Source of the DNA: Pinus tabuliformis
Lineage: Eukaryota > Streptophyta > Pinopsida > Pinales > Pinaceae
Direction: 5' to 3'
Length of the DNA stretch: 64,000 nucleotides
Assembly: GCA_031772625.1 (NCBI GenBank)
Contig: CM062807.1
Span: 1,150,885,007 to 1,150,949,006 of the forward strand
The notes beneath the pieces were generated by a model. The model did no database searches. It worked only from the letters and a program-made list of their open reading frames with translations, and had not been told where the DNA came from. Numbering within the stretch: the stretch's first letter is position 1; the number at the start of each line of letters is the position of its first letter. The position numbers and the translations under genes were made by a program. Positions 21,895 to 33,344 of the stretch are shown here, piece by piece.

Positions 21895-23643
21895 TGGTTT
21901 TAGAGCGTGTATGAGCTACTTTCAGGGACAATGAATTAGAGTGTGCAATCAAAGTACAAATTAAGAGGGAGTTAGTCATATTGTAAGTGAACGGCTCACT
22001 ACAATGTCAAAGTTGCAGGTTGGTCTCTGGTACGAGGACAAGTTGGAAGGGTTGTCTAACTATAGTCCATCGAAGGAAAGGACTGAGTAGGTCTTGTAGG
22101 TCAGCAGGATCTGGGAATTCATCGAGAAAGCCATTAAGAAGATAATTGACCCTAAGGAGCTTGAAGTGTACAAGGACTTGGATATGAAGGTAATATTAAT
22201 CATCCTAGATGGTGTGAAGGACATACCTCATTTTTCCGGGAAGAACACTGCACATGGGATGTGGATGGTTTTTTAAAAGTTTTTCTAGAATAAGAACGAG
22301 AACTGGGTACTGGTATTGGAGGATAAGTTTAATTCCACCAAGATGCTGCAGGGTGAAGGAGTGACTTCGTATCTGACGAGGTTGTATCAAGTAAAATATG
22401 AGCTTTCTGTAGTCAAGTGTGACTATTTCAGATTTTGATATGGTGAGGATTTCTTTGAAAGGGTTCACCGAGGAATATAAGCCCTTCATCAAGGAGATTG
22501 TTGCCAGAGAGAATTTTCCAGACTGAAATAGGTTGTGGGATAAATTCATTCAAGAGGAATTGCGAGATGAGGATCTTCATCCGAGGAAGAATGCTTCAGA
22601 TGATGATGTGGCACTTGTAGAAAGAATGAAGGGAAAGTAGAATAAGGACTTGAGTAAAATAAAGTGTTTCAACTGTGGCGATATGGGTCATTTTTCGTTG
22701 AGATTTCCAATGAAGAAGAAGACGGGGGATGACAAAAAGAAAATAGGGAAGCATGTTTCTGGTGTTTCCACTTCTACTGAGATAGATGCTCTCACTAGGA
22801 GATTCGAGGAGGAGGACTTTTCCTTGAACTCTCATTTATCACAGGGTACCATCGATGAGGCTACATGGTATGTGGACAGTGATGTGTCGAAACATATGAT
22901 AGGTTCAAAGGAGGTATTCGAGACTCTAGATGGGTGGGGATTGAAGTTGCACATGGTGTTGGGACAAATTTAGAAGGATATCTGAGGATCAGGAGTTGTG
23001 CCATTCAGGATGGAGTCAAGATAGGTGACATGAGTCTAGAATGTACTATTTGTACTAGGACTCATATATATCATGATATTTGTCTCAGCAATTGAGCAAA
23101 AGGGGTTTAAGGTATTTTCCAGAGTGGGAAGGCAAGACTCAGGAACATAGGCTCTTGTTCTGTAGGTGTGGTGATTTGAATTAGAGAGCATGGTCTATAG
23201 AGGTTGATGGGCAAGCCTATGGATCATGGGAAGAAGAATTAGGAGGACCAAGTGCAGGCTCTAGAGAAGTAGATACAGGTGCAAAATTCAATGGAGAAGG
23301 TACAGGTTCCAGAGAAGAAGATCCAGTTTCCAGAGGCTGAGAGGGAGTCGAGTTCTAGAGGTAGTTTGCAGGTTTGACTTTGCAGCCCAAGAAGAGCACA
23401 TTTTTAATGGGGAGAAAGGGTTCTCCTACAAATTCCAAGAAGGAATCATGGAGAGAGTGGAAGGCATTTTAGGAGAAGAAGAAGCAATATGCTTCCAGTG
23501 ACAACGACACTTCTAAGAGAGGCGTAGTCCATGATATAGGGATCACTACAGTGGTGAGCGCCAAGAGTTAGGGGAGATTTGCAAGTAGTGATGATGATGA
23601 GTTACTTCATAGTCTTGGAATTACCTCCATTGCTAAGAGGGAG
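21895..23643 (+). pseudogene. Copia gag-protease of element D, no integrase or RT
   Basis: The internal region is only 1.75 kb. It starts with a primer-site relic, then gag fragments (MSKLQVGLWYEDKLEGLSNY near 22,005; SYLTRLYQVKYELS near 22,370), a knuckle CFNCGDMGHFSLRF (22,660-22,700) whose last Cys is Phe, and a protease relic WYVDSDVSKHM (about 22,865; DSG changed to DSD). Protease-tail wording reaches about 23,120. A Ser/Lys-rich tail then leads to the purine tract GCTAAGAGGGAG before the LTR. No integrase, RT or RNase H wording was found, so this is a gag-protease-only or internally deleted element. Confidence 0.75.
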
Positions 23644-25418
23644 TGTTAATTTTTGGTAGCTTGGGAGGTACTCCAAGCCATAGGGTTTATGGTTTGGAGG
23701 TTGGAGTGCCACAATAGGAATTGTGGGCTTGGAACCCAAGGTGTGGGATTTGAACCCAAGCATGTGGGTGTGAAACCAAAAGGATTTTTGGACATGTGAT
23801 GGATGAAGATGATAGAGGACGTTGAGAGGAATCCAACGCAATGAAAATCATCGAATTCCGAGTTGTCCTTGTGGACATATTAAATTTTGAAGATATTGTG
23901 TGGGTGTGTTTATGAAGAAGCCAAGCCTCCCTAGTGTTAAGAGACCTAATGATAGGTTTTCAAGCTCATTTGGACGTTTTGTTGAAACCACATGTGAGGA
24001 TATAAATATAACGCATATGTGAGGCTAAAAAATGCCATCCAGGTGCATCAAAAGATCATAATTTCATCTCAGAGGCAACCACAAAAGAAATAAGGATAAG
24101 GCATGGAAGAGAAGAACTATTTTGGGTACATTCTTCCTTCTATTGTAGGTCCGAGTTTGTGCAGGAGGAGGTCGTAGGATTTGAGTGAGGTTTGAAGTTC
24201 TGTTTGGGTGAAATTTTATGTAGGAGAACCTCTGTTTGAGGGCCGTAGAGGACATTCAATTTGCAAGGAGTCCAAAGGCCTAATTAAAGGTTGATTGGGG
24301 CTTTTGTAGGGTTCTGCAGGAGTTTGGAAGAGTTCTAGGAAGTTGGGAGAGGGCTATTAGGCCTGATTTAGAGTTGAGCTCTTTCGAGGAAGTAGTTCTA
24401 AGCACCTGGAGCAAGGGAGAACAAGACCACAACTATAAAAGAGCTATTTGAGCAAGGTTGTGTGGGATGTAGTAATGGGTCACAAGACCTAACTAGGAGA
24501 ACCAAGTACAACAATGAACATAATTATAAAGCAAGGTTTGTTATGATGATTTTGTGTTGATTTGATGCTAGGGATGGAGTCCTAGTGTGGATAGAAGTAT
24601 TGGGTGCCTTTGGATTATTGGAGGGAAGCATGTAGGTGACCCAAGAGTAGCCCTTGATGAATAATCGTAAAGGAGTTTGACAACTAAAGGTGGGTGAATT
24701 GAAAGAGCCTATGAGTAGCTCCTTCATGGATAAAGGACGTACTAGAGGAGGAATTTTAGAGCTCAAGGATTGGCCAAATAGAGGAGCATATTTGACAACC
24801 TGTGTTCATCATTTGAGAAGCGACATTTGATGGTGATAGGTGGCAGCTCTCTTTCCCTATGTTAGCCTTCCTATAACAACAATGGAAGTCTATAGTGGGA
24901 AGAAGAGCCTGAGTAGCTAAGGAGAAGAAGTGGGCAGAGGGATTTGTTCACAAATGGAGTTGTGAACAACTCAAACAAAGTATCGATGTGTTGATGGACT
25001 TATGATCAACGTAAGAGCAGGTGTAACCATGTTCAGTGGCCAGATGGACTTGGTTCATTGATAGAGGTATAGTTTTTATTGCTACACATCAAGAGCGAAG
25101 AACCGACATGACAAGATACGACATAGAGGTTGTGATTATGCACTAGATCAACGAGATTGTCATTTTATATTGTATCTTGTACTAGTGATGTATGAGGGCC
25201 ATTATCCCTAGTACGAGATCCCTAGACAGTTTTATTATATGTTGATAATATAACGATGTTGGGTTACATATATTGTTGTTATTATTATGATTGTGCATGT
25301 GATTGATTTACTACATTATATTGTTATTCTTTGCAAAGTAGAATTTCGTTGTGATTCTTGGTTTGGTAGCATCAATAATCTAAGATTCTATCCTAGAGAT
25401 CAGGATCATCAAAAAACA
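23644..25418 (+). repeat. 3' LTR of copia element D
   Basis: Starts TGTTAATTTTTGG after a polypurine tract and ends ...CATCAAAAAACA; about 1.78 kb, long for copia. Its last 490 bp match 21,432-21,894. The hairpin is kept (24,944-24,951 / 24,962-24,969). Short ORFs on its minus strand look spurious. Confidence 0.7.
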
Positions 25419-25815
25419 ACAACAGGGTTGTGCATAGTTTGGTGAAGTTCCCTTTTGGGGGGGGAATAATAGGGTAAAAAATAAGCCTCTTGATGTGGAG
25501 ATAATTAGGCAGAGGCAGAGTAGAGGTCAACGAGGTATCCGAAGTGTATGGGACAAGGTTTCCATAGTTTTGGGCGTGCATTTGTAAAAAATCCATATTA
25601 AAAGAAATGATGATAGATGATCATGCTCCAAGGGTAGGGGTATGAGAACCACCATGTCCCCCTTATGAGGGTGGGGGTGGGTTCACAATCAGATGCTGCA
25701 TGATTTTTGCTGCTGCTGGGAAGGGAAAGGGTCGTTGATGACAATAGGAGTCCGAGAAGCGTCCTTTTATGCAAGGAAATCAATGCACTCTTGTAGGTGA
25801 GGACATCTATAGGTC
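25419..25815 (-). pseudogene. C-terminal part of gypsy gag E, left of solo LTR C
   Basis: Read on the minus strand after the C-side break, it begins with the second half of a zinc-knuckle motif (LTYRCPHLQECIDFL, about 25,815-25,770) and continues through KDASRTPIVINDPFP and a Gln run with stops. It is the continuation of the gag at 27,018-28,916. Its lower end abuts the 3' LTR of element D, so the rest of pol is missing. Confidence 0.6.
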
Positions 25816-25820
25816 AAATG

Positions 25821-27017
25821 TGTTGAAAAATGTGCAACAAGAAATGTTAAATTTAGAATGTGCTAAAAATAGGACTTCTAAAAATAACATGTCTAAAAAT
25901 AGCAGTTTGGCCAGTGAGGTCATTGGCCACCTTGGGTGAGAGGTGAAACTGCTAAAAATAGAAAGTTCTAAAAATAGTATTTCTGGGTCCCTTCCTGTTT
26001 ATAGCAGTCCCTGGTCTATCTATAGGAAGTAAAAACGAATTTGGTCTTAACAACAGTTTAAAATATTAATTAATTAATCTCCATGAGTTAATTAGTTAAG
26101 GAAAAACAAACTTGAAGTCTATGTGAGGACATGCAACAATTTATCCATTAATTGGTGAATTTATCCATCAGTTAAAGAGATAATCAAGTCTAGTTAGATT
26201 AATTTAACAAGTTGTTAAATGAATGAGATTCAGTTTGTTAATGCTTGAATGCATGTAACAACTGGTATTTTTAGATAACTGAATATTATAGCTTAAATAA
26301 CTCATGCATGTCAGTTCAGACAAAGACCCATTTGAGATCAGAGAAGGGACATTTGGATGAATATTTTTCCTATAAAGGAAGCTCATCCATGATGAGGATT
26401 TATCTCCTTCAGGCTTGTGCAGTTATTTCAGAGGTCAGTGTTGTGTGTGAGGTGAGAATCACACAGGTTGCAGCTAGAGGACCCAGGAAAAACTGTGCTA
26501 GAAATAGGAGGCTTGGAGGGCAGAGGAGAAGGTTTGTGAGAAGCCTTTGAATATCTATGAGCGGCAGAGGGATTGTACTGAGAGATGGATAGCTTCCGAG
26601 CTAAGGCTTTGTGTAATCCAGACATATTTCCACTTGTATGATAATACAGAGATGGGGTTTTAGGCTGGTGCTTTCTCCTGGTTATATCTTTTGTGTTATG
26701 TGTGTTTGATTTCTCCATATCAGTTATATGTGTTCTTATTGATGTTGCTCATGTTTGATTAAGCTTCCGCTACATTGGTTGTAGATGTAGATCAAGTGTT
26801 TTGCTTTAGTACATTGCATTACCAGGTGATCTACAGGTAGGAATTTCTACATGGTATCAGAGCTAGCTGATTTGTAGAAAAAGTTCTACATGGTATCAAA
26901 GCTAGCTGATTTGTAAGAAAAATTCTACAATATTCTACATGGTATTAGAGCTAGCTGATTTGTAGAAAAAGTTCTACATGGTATCAAAGCTAGCTGATTT
27001 GTAGGAAAAATTCTACA
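25821..27017 (+). mobile_element. Solo copia LTR C with perfect TSD
   Basis: About 1.2 kb starting TGTTGAAAAATGTGCAACAAG and ending TTCTACA, flanked by the 5-bp TSD AAATG (25,816-25,820 and 27,018-27,022). Large parts match element B's LTR in order: CCTATAAAGGAAGCTCATCC, the AATAGGAGGCTTGGAGGGCA region, GGCTTTGTGTAATC and TTGTATGATAATACAGA. No internal region is present, so it is a solo LTR made by recombination. Its last 170 bp are four tandem primer-site units that the TSD places inside the LTR. Confidence 0.85.
26852..26990 (+). repeat. Ladder of four primer-binding-site copies inside LTR C
   Basis: Copies start at 26,852 (TGGTATCAGAGC), 26,891 (TGGTATCAAAGC), 26,940 (TGGTATTAGAGC) and 26,979 (TGGTATCAAAGC). 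Each is followed by TAGCTGATTTGTA and an A-rich spacer ending TTCTACA. Spacings are 39, 49 and 39, so an 88-bp double unit occurs twice. Confidence 0.92.
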
Positions 27018-28916
27018 AAATGGTCCTCAAAGAAGATTTTAAAAGGAAAATTCATAGTTTTTTCTTTCCCGTTCTTAGATGTAGCACTAGCAAACGCTTG
27101 AGCTTGAGCATTCTGAAAATATGTTTGCTCCTCATAAGGAGAGGTCTTGTTCTTGTTCTTATTTTTATTTTTGTTGAATTATTAGTAGAATGCATAGAGT
27201 TAATCTCAGTGGACAAAGGAGCAGTAGTGTGAGACGATGTAGCCGAGGAGAGGGTATCAGTAATTGATATCTGGGAAATTTTCTCACTCAACTTTGTGAT
27301 GGTAGTCCTAGTGGTAGGACCAACGAGACCATTTATGCAAGGAACAAGTTGCTAAGTAATGAAAGTATTTGAAGAACGAGGAGCATTAAGGATCAAGTCA
27401 TAAAGTGTTCCAGATTGAGAATAAATTAGATCTAGGTGTTGTGCATACCGAATGGACTGGTCTTCAATAATGACTTCAAACATGGAAATGTCCTTCGTGA
27501 TGGATGGTAGAAGATACCTATAGAGCCAATCATCTAATGGGTAGTATAAATGGGTTCCTTTACTCACCTCCACCGTTGTCTCCATTCATGTATGTGATTA
27601 GAGATGTGGGTGGGAGTATTCTGGCGCATAGTTGTAAAGAGTTCTGTTCCAATTTCATAATGAATTGGTAGCTGGAAGTGCTTTAAGAATTCCATAGTGA
27701 GGGTATTGAAATTATTGACAGAAGCACATGGTAATTCAATATACCACTTAACTATGTCTCCAGTCAAGATACGTGGGAAGAGGTGAAGCCATATACTATC
27801 ATCAATCATAGAATTGGAAACACACTAATGGTGTTATGTAGTGACGTGAGTAGTCAGATCATCTCCCTTATTGACCTCAAACTTAGGAATGTCTGTAAGA
27901 ACCTTATTTGGGATTGGAGGCCAAAGAAGATTATGGTTGATGGGGTCATTAGTCAACTTGTATTTATTCGGGATATAAAGAGTAGTAGCCAAGAATGGAA
28001 ATGGAGAGGGTGTTTCCAGATCTAACCAGGAACGAGTAGGGTGACTTGAGGGACTAGGAGTTCCTCCCATCAAGAGGTTTCCAACAAGTTAGATAGGTTG
28101 TGAAGGATAATGGTTTCCTTGAGGTGGTGGTGGGGTCATGTAGAGTGACGGGCTATAAGGCATGCCCCTGACCTAAGGAAAGGTACCAAATAACTGGTTT
28201 CCCCTAATAGGTACTTATGGTTAAGTTGGGAGGCTCCAAGGAGATGTAGTGGGTCAAGGAACCAGAACACCATGGGCCACATAATACGAATGAGGCACAT
28301 GAACACCACCAAAAACATAACCACCGATAGGAAAGAGATCAATCAAAGAAGGAACTTGTTATACCACATGTTGCATGGGTGCAGAGATGCCCCTACAAGG
28401 CAGATAGGTGCCATAAACATTCCTCCCACTCTGCAATGGAGGGGGAGATGAACTAACTAGAGGATTCTAACTAAAAGGATTGTTAAAGGTTGTCGAACTA
28501 ACAACACCTGATGGGGTGAGGGCTGAAGTTCTAAAAGCCAACAAAAAATAATTTGGAGTGATGGGGGCAAGAAATTGTTGCACACCACCCAAAGTGGGTG
28601 TAGTTGGGGTTCCTGGATTGGGTATAAGATGAACAATAGGATAACTGAAAAAATTTACGGAAATTGAGGTAGGAGGGTTAGGTTGCAGTGGAGAAAAGGT
28701 GTCCATAAAATACCATGACTCAATATTAGTCATTAGAATGTTTAGGTGGGAAACTAACAATGACACTGTAGGAAAAGGTGCTACCTGAATTAAGATGGGC
28801 CCAAGAGGATCAGTAAGTGGAGGATTATAAGGAGATACAAAACATTCAGTAAAAGGGTCCTTTGGTAAGATATACTCTAGGTTAGTACAATATGATTCAG
28901 GGTTTAAAATTGGACA
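27018..28916 (-). pseudogene. Gypsy gag E, N-terminal and core part
   Basis: The minus strand carries a Pro-rich N-terminal region (28,766-28,470 and around), then IPKFEVNKGDDLTTHV (about 27,890-27,840). Next come DDSIWLHLFPRILTGDIVKWYIELP (27,800-27,725) and FLKHFQLPIHYEIGTELF (about 27,695-27,640), the classic order of the retrotransposon gag domain. Further down are Thr/Ser- and Lys-rich parts and the first half of a zinc-knuckle motif reading FKIFFEDH at 27,043-27,020. Both Cys positions expected there are Phe. There is a frameshift near 27,810 and stops elsewhere. The gene continues at 25,815 once solo LTR C is removed. Confidence 0.75.
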
Positions 28917-29069
28917 TTAACTCCCCTAATCAGTGAGGGAATATTATTCACTTGTATATTCCTCCATAGAATGTGGCGGAAGGCCTCGCAGACATAGAGA
29001 CTGACGACGAAGCCCCGTAGTAGCTAGAGTGAATGATATATGTTTTATAAATTTTAAATTAAGTGGTGC

Positions 29070-29072
<3 letters not shown>

Positions 29073-29166
<94 letters not shown>
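29073..29166. repeat. (TA)n microsatellite
   Basis: About 47 uninterrupted TA units, upstream of gag E on the minus strand. Confidence 0.95.
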
Positions 29167-29168
<2 letters not shown>

Positions 29169-30900
29169 AGCAACACACTCCTAAAAATAAAAACAAAAAA
29201 CTCTAAGAGATCAACAACTAGTCAGACTTCTCCCGATAGTCGCAACTAGCTTGTGATGGAATCTAATATTGAAGAACTATAAGAAGAAACCAATTTGGAT
29301 AGAGATAGTTGTTATTACTCCTGAGCTTCACTCAAACATCAATATGAAGGGGCTAAGAACTCTCGTGAAGACGAGTACCCTCCCAACAAACCAAATCGAA
29401 ATGGGTTCATATGTCTTTAGGGATCAGGGAAACCCACCCTAGTCATCTTGGGTATGTTTCCGTAAGATTTTGGCCACTACTCTTTACCTACAAATCACAG
29501 TAACCGCTGGGGGGGTGATGGTTGTGGGAAACAGCTATATGGCCAGGATACTTGAGTCCTTGAATCAACTCTAAAAGTCCTGAAGGAATCCCTGATACAC
29601 ATAATATCCAAAAAAATGCACTCGAAGGCGGGCTACCTTCTCATACACTCCGATGTTACCTCGCACTTAACTCCTATGTGAGAGGAGAAGTCCCATTCAA
29701 TGAGAGTGCAGTAGTATTTTCACTCGTTAACGACTCTAGTTTGGTTTTGCAGTGTTCGAAGTTGACTTACATAGCCTAACCCAAGACCCTAGCCTAAACT
29801 AATATGTGTTTTTCCTATGAAAAAGAGTTGTTGATCAATTGCCTTACGTGATTTCTTTTAAGGTACTTCTTTAATGTCTTCGAAAGGGGTTTTGACATAT
29901 GAAATTTTATAAGAATCTAACTCAAAGCATGCAGATCATGCTCTTATATTTTCTTTCGATAAAGAATAATTTATACAAGGAGATAGAAACATACATCATT
30001 TTCCAAATAAACAAGCACAATGCAAGTTCCAGTGAACCTAAGAAATGCAGATAATCACACTTAAGTTACATGCACAATAACGAACTGAACAATCAAGCAA
30101 GGAAGCAGATAAAATGTTTTCTTTTTCTTTTTCTTTTTCTTTTAAGGATGCAACCAAGTTAATATTGAAAAGAAAGAATGAAAGTGGAAAAATAAATCAA
30201 AGTCCAAGACATTAGAGACCTTAGGACAAAAACAAGAAAAAAATGGTAGTGGAAATTGTTATCACTCTAAAATTTCCCTAGAGTTGTTTATCTTGTGTCA
30301 AAAGAAATATTAGAGGTAACCACAAACCTCCTTTTGAGATCAGGATCTAGCCTTCCTAATGCTCAGAGAGTGCTCTCTCTTTATGATTTAACTTTGTTGA
30401 TTTAATTGATTTTAGGCTAGTTATTCATGCTCTGATTGGGTTTTGGTTTTGATTTGGTGGTGGAAGTAATGACAGATGGATAGAGGGATGTCCTTTACCA
30501 TTGGGTTATGGGGTCAAGTGTCAAGAAAATGGGATTGAATCAAGTTCTAAAGATAGTGTTTACAGGGCAAGGTAGCTGAGTAAATTTAGATCTTTTAGGC
30601 TGGATGGTGAAGTGGTTTTTAATCGGGGTCAAGGAGCAGTTAAGGGTTCCTCAAACCGGATAATGAGGGAAATGGTAGAGGTCAATCGAAACTAGGGAGC
30701 AATGAAGGATTCCCTACTCTGGATATCAGAAGAAAAAATTAAATGTCTAACTGTTCAAGACAAAGTGTACTTAAACAAATTCTGTAATAATATTCCAGTT
30801 ATTTCATTCAATTTAGATAACATGCAAGTATGTGAAACACTTAAGAAGATAACAATTTGACAAACAGAAAATACTTCACTGAAGTGGCCCAACACATGAA
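29167..30900. other. Non-coding, probably leader/LTR debris of gag E
   Basis: No frame or primer site recognised. A short (CTTTTT)n-like run occurs near 30,119-30,143. The 5' LTR of gag E should lie here, but I could not delimit it. Confidence 0.3.
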
Positions 30901-30917
30901 TCATGTAATGCAATGCC

Positions 30918-31043
30918 TTTATTACTCAATCCAGTCTGTTGACTTGAAAACATCATACAATGAACCCTTAGGTTTCAAATCAATACAACTATAGAGATGT
31001 TTAGCAATCCACACCTATACTTCGAATTATGAAGTATTTATAC
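30918..31043 (-). promoter_or_regulatory. TATA-like and polyadenylation-like pair, minus strand
   Basis: Minus strand GTATAAATAC at 31,043-31,034 is followed about 115 nt downstream by AATAAAG (30,923-30,917). That spacing is usual for the promoter and R region of an LTR. It lies about 300 bp beyond the stop of the large minus ORF, so it may mark that element's 3' LTR. LTR ends were not found. Confidence 0.35.
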
Positions 31044-31331
31044 AAAAACTTATTACAAAACATCCCAAATTGTTTTGGGAATTATTCAAGGAAAAAGAAA
31101 TATCTTCATGCAAGAAGATGGAGACAGATATGTAACTGCTGCAAGCTGTCCATGTTTATTTGGCTTTGCTGTCAAATCTTTTGTTGCCTTTTCTCCTTTG
31201 CTATTTGTCTTCCATGCTGACTGTTCTTTTACTTTGCATATTGACTGATACTCTTTTATCTGATACTCTTTGACTTAGTTGACCTGCTACTTTTATTTTA
31301 ATGCTCTGTATCCACTATTTACCTTGCATTT

Positions 31332-33316
31332 TCACAGTAAATCATTTAATTTTTCCCAAGTCTCTGTATCTGGTAATTTAATATTTACCATTATTCTGTA
31401 GACTTCATCTGCTTCTGTGTATTTTGCAAAGGTGGGTTTGTTTACAAAAATATGTTTTACCTCATGCTGGAGGTAAAAGAGGTTCTCAAAAGTCTTGTAA
31501 AGAACCTTTCCGGTAGGCATCCCTTTCATAGAGGAACTATTGGCTTGTTCCCTTGCCACTTCTCTGATTTTCCTATTATAGTCTTCATGTGGCATTAACC
31601 TGTCATTTATTACCAATGGATTTGGCAGACCTTTCTGCCTCAAAGCATCAAATTTGACCATGAACCTGCCTATAGCTAGCTCCATGGTTTTCCATTTGTC
31701 CTCAAGGTGCATCACTAAGTTCCTCTTGTTCTTCACGTCTAGTATAGTGCCAGTCCTATCAGCTATGTCAAGCTCCCGCAATTCATATTTATTCTTTGAG
31801 TTAAGGAATTGGAATATTCTCGAGGCTTCTTCTGGCATATTTCCAAGTTCAGACTTAACTCTTTGAATTGCTTCAGTAGCCTCTTTGACTAAATCATTTT
31901 GTTCAAAGATAACTTGTATAGATGGCGAAATATCATTTGCAGAGTCAATGATCTTGGCCCATAGCTATTCTTTTGCTTGGGAAAGTGGCTCCTTCAATGT
32001 TAATTCTTTTTCGAAGTTCTTTATCCTCTCAATCAACCTGTTTGACTTCTATAGTTCATTTTTATGCATAATCTGAGCCAGTTTCTTCTCATCCTCTAGA
32101 ATTCTTATCTGTTCTTTAAGTCTATTTATTTCAGTGGTCTGAATGGACATGTCCTCCATGGCCTTGACCAATTTACTTGCCTCATCACTTGGATGAGCTG
32201 CTGTTGCTGTTGAACCTGTTGCTGATGTAGTTGTTGCTGCAGCTGGAAGTGCTATAGCTAGTGGAGCTATTGGGGCCAATGAAGTTGCCAAAGTTGAAGG
32301 AATTGTTGTAGTAACTGTAGGAATAGTAGTGGCAGGGGCTGTCTCAAGGCTGGCCTGTTTCAGTTGTATTGAACTATCCAATCCATTCTCCATTTATTTC
32401 ATTTGAGAATTTAGTTGAAGAATGAGATCCATCATTTCCTCCTGCTGGGTTTGGATTTCTAGGACCTCCTTGGTTTGTGGATGTTCAGAAGGAGGCAACT
32501 TCAGTTGTTTCTTCAAAGCAACAATATCCTCATTTTTCTTCTTTATTAGTTTTGATGCCACCTTGATGTCACTTGGATTATATCCAATTTCAATCACCAA
32601 GTCTTCCAGTGACTTGATTCTGTTATCCTTGGCTTGTGAGGATGATTTTTCTAGCTTAAATTGTGCTGTGATGTTGTCCAGAGAGATTTCAAGTTTCTGC
32701 ACAGTCATTACTTTGTTAGTCATTGTGGAGTAAATCATTTCACCTGCCTGCTTATAGAATTCGATTTGATCAATAGGGTGAACATCCTTGGCCAAATATT
32801 CAAACTCTGTCTTCCTGTAGTCTGTTGACAATCTAGGCTACTAGACTGTAGGTTGCATAAAGGTCATTTGCATTTTACCAGTTTTAATGTCAAAGGTTGA
32901 CATTAATCTATTCTGATTGGCAGGTGTCCGTTTAAAGTATTGGGCATATGTTTTAGCCTTTAATGCCTCATTCCTTAACTTGATTTCTTTGTACTTCTCT
33001 TTTATATCTTTCTCTTTATCCACTGGATTGCTGGATGAAGAGACTTCAATACTAAGCTATTTTTCAATAATTTGAGTGTTTGAGGTAGAAGGTTGATGAG
33101 TTTCCTCTGAAACTGCTAGACCTTTACTCTTTCCAACCATTGTGTCAATATCAATGATTTCAACTGTCTCAATGGTGTTTTCTTGCTTAGTTACATGATT
33201 AAGCTTGGGTTTCTTCCTATAAATAATTTCAAACCTATCATCTGTAGTATCCATTCCAGAGCTAGAACCTTCTTCCCTGGTTATTTTTTACATTTATGTC
33301 CTGCACTGCTAGAGTC
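31332..33316 (-). pseudogene. Large unknown ORF, C-terminal part, below element B
   Basis: One minus frame runs from about 33,280 to a stop at 31,334-31,332, interrupted only by in-frame stops (near 33,057, 32,841, 32,394 and 32,049, plus one near 31,960). In order it holds a Lys/Glu-rich segment (KPKLNHVTKQENTIETVEII), a probable coiled coil (KVMTVQKLEISLDNITAQFK; IKKKNEDIVALKKQLKLPPS), and an Ala/Thr/Pro-rich low-complexity stretch (32,350-32,190). A second coiled coil (INRLKEQIRILEDEKKLAQI) and a C-terminal globular-looking part (31,838-31,332) follow. I recognise no catalytic motif. It continues from 39,409-40,890 in the same frame when element B is removed. Low-complexity and coiled-coil content suggests a structural or regulatory protein; function unknown. 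Confidence 0.6.
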
Positions 33317-33344
33317 TGTTGAAATGTGGCGCATGGCTGGAGTT

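Noticed and set aside
29167..30900. 5' LTR and primer site of gag E
   Set aside because: Searched for TGGCGACTCC-, TGGCGCC- and TGGTATCA-type sites on the minus strand without a credible hit.
31034..31330. A defined 3' LTR for the large ORF element
   Set aside because: TATA-like and AATAAA-like signals are spaced suitably, but no TG...CA ends and no match to the region at 43.25 kb were found.
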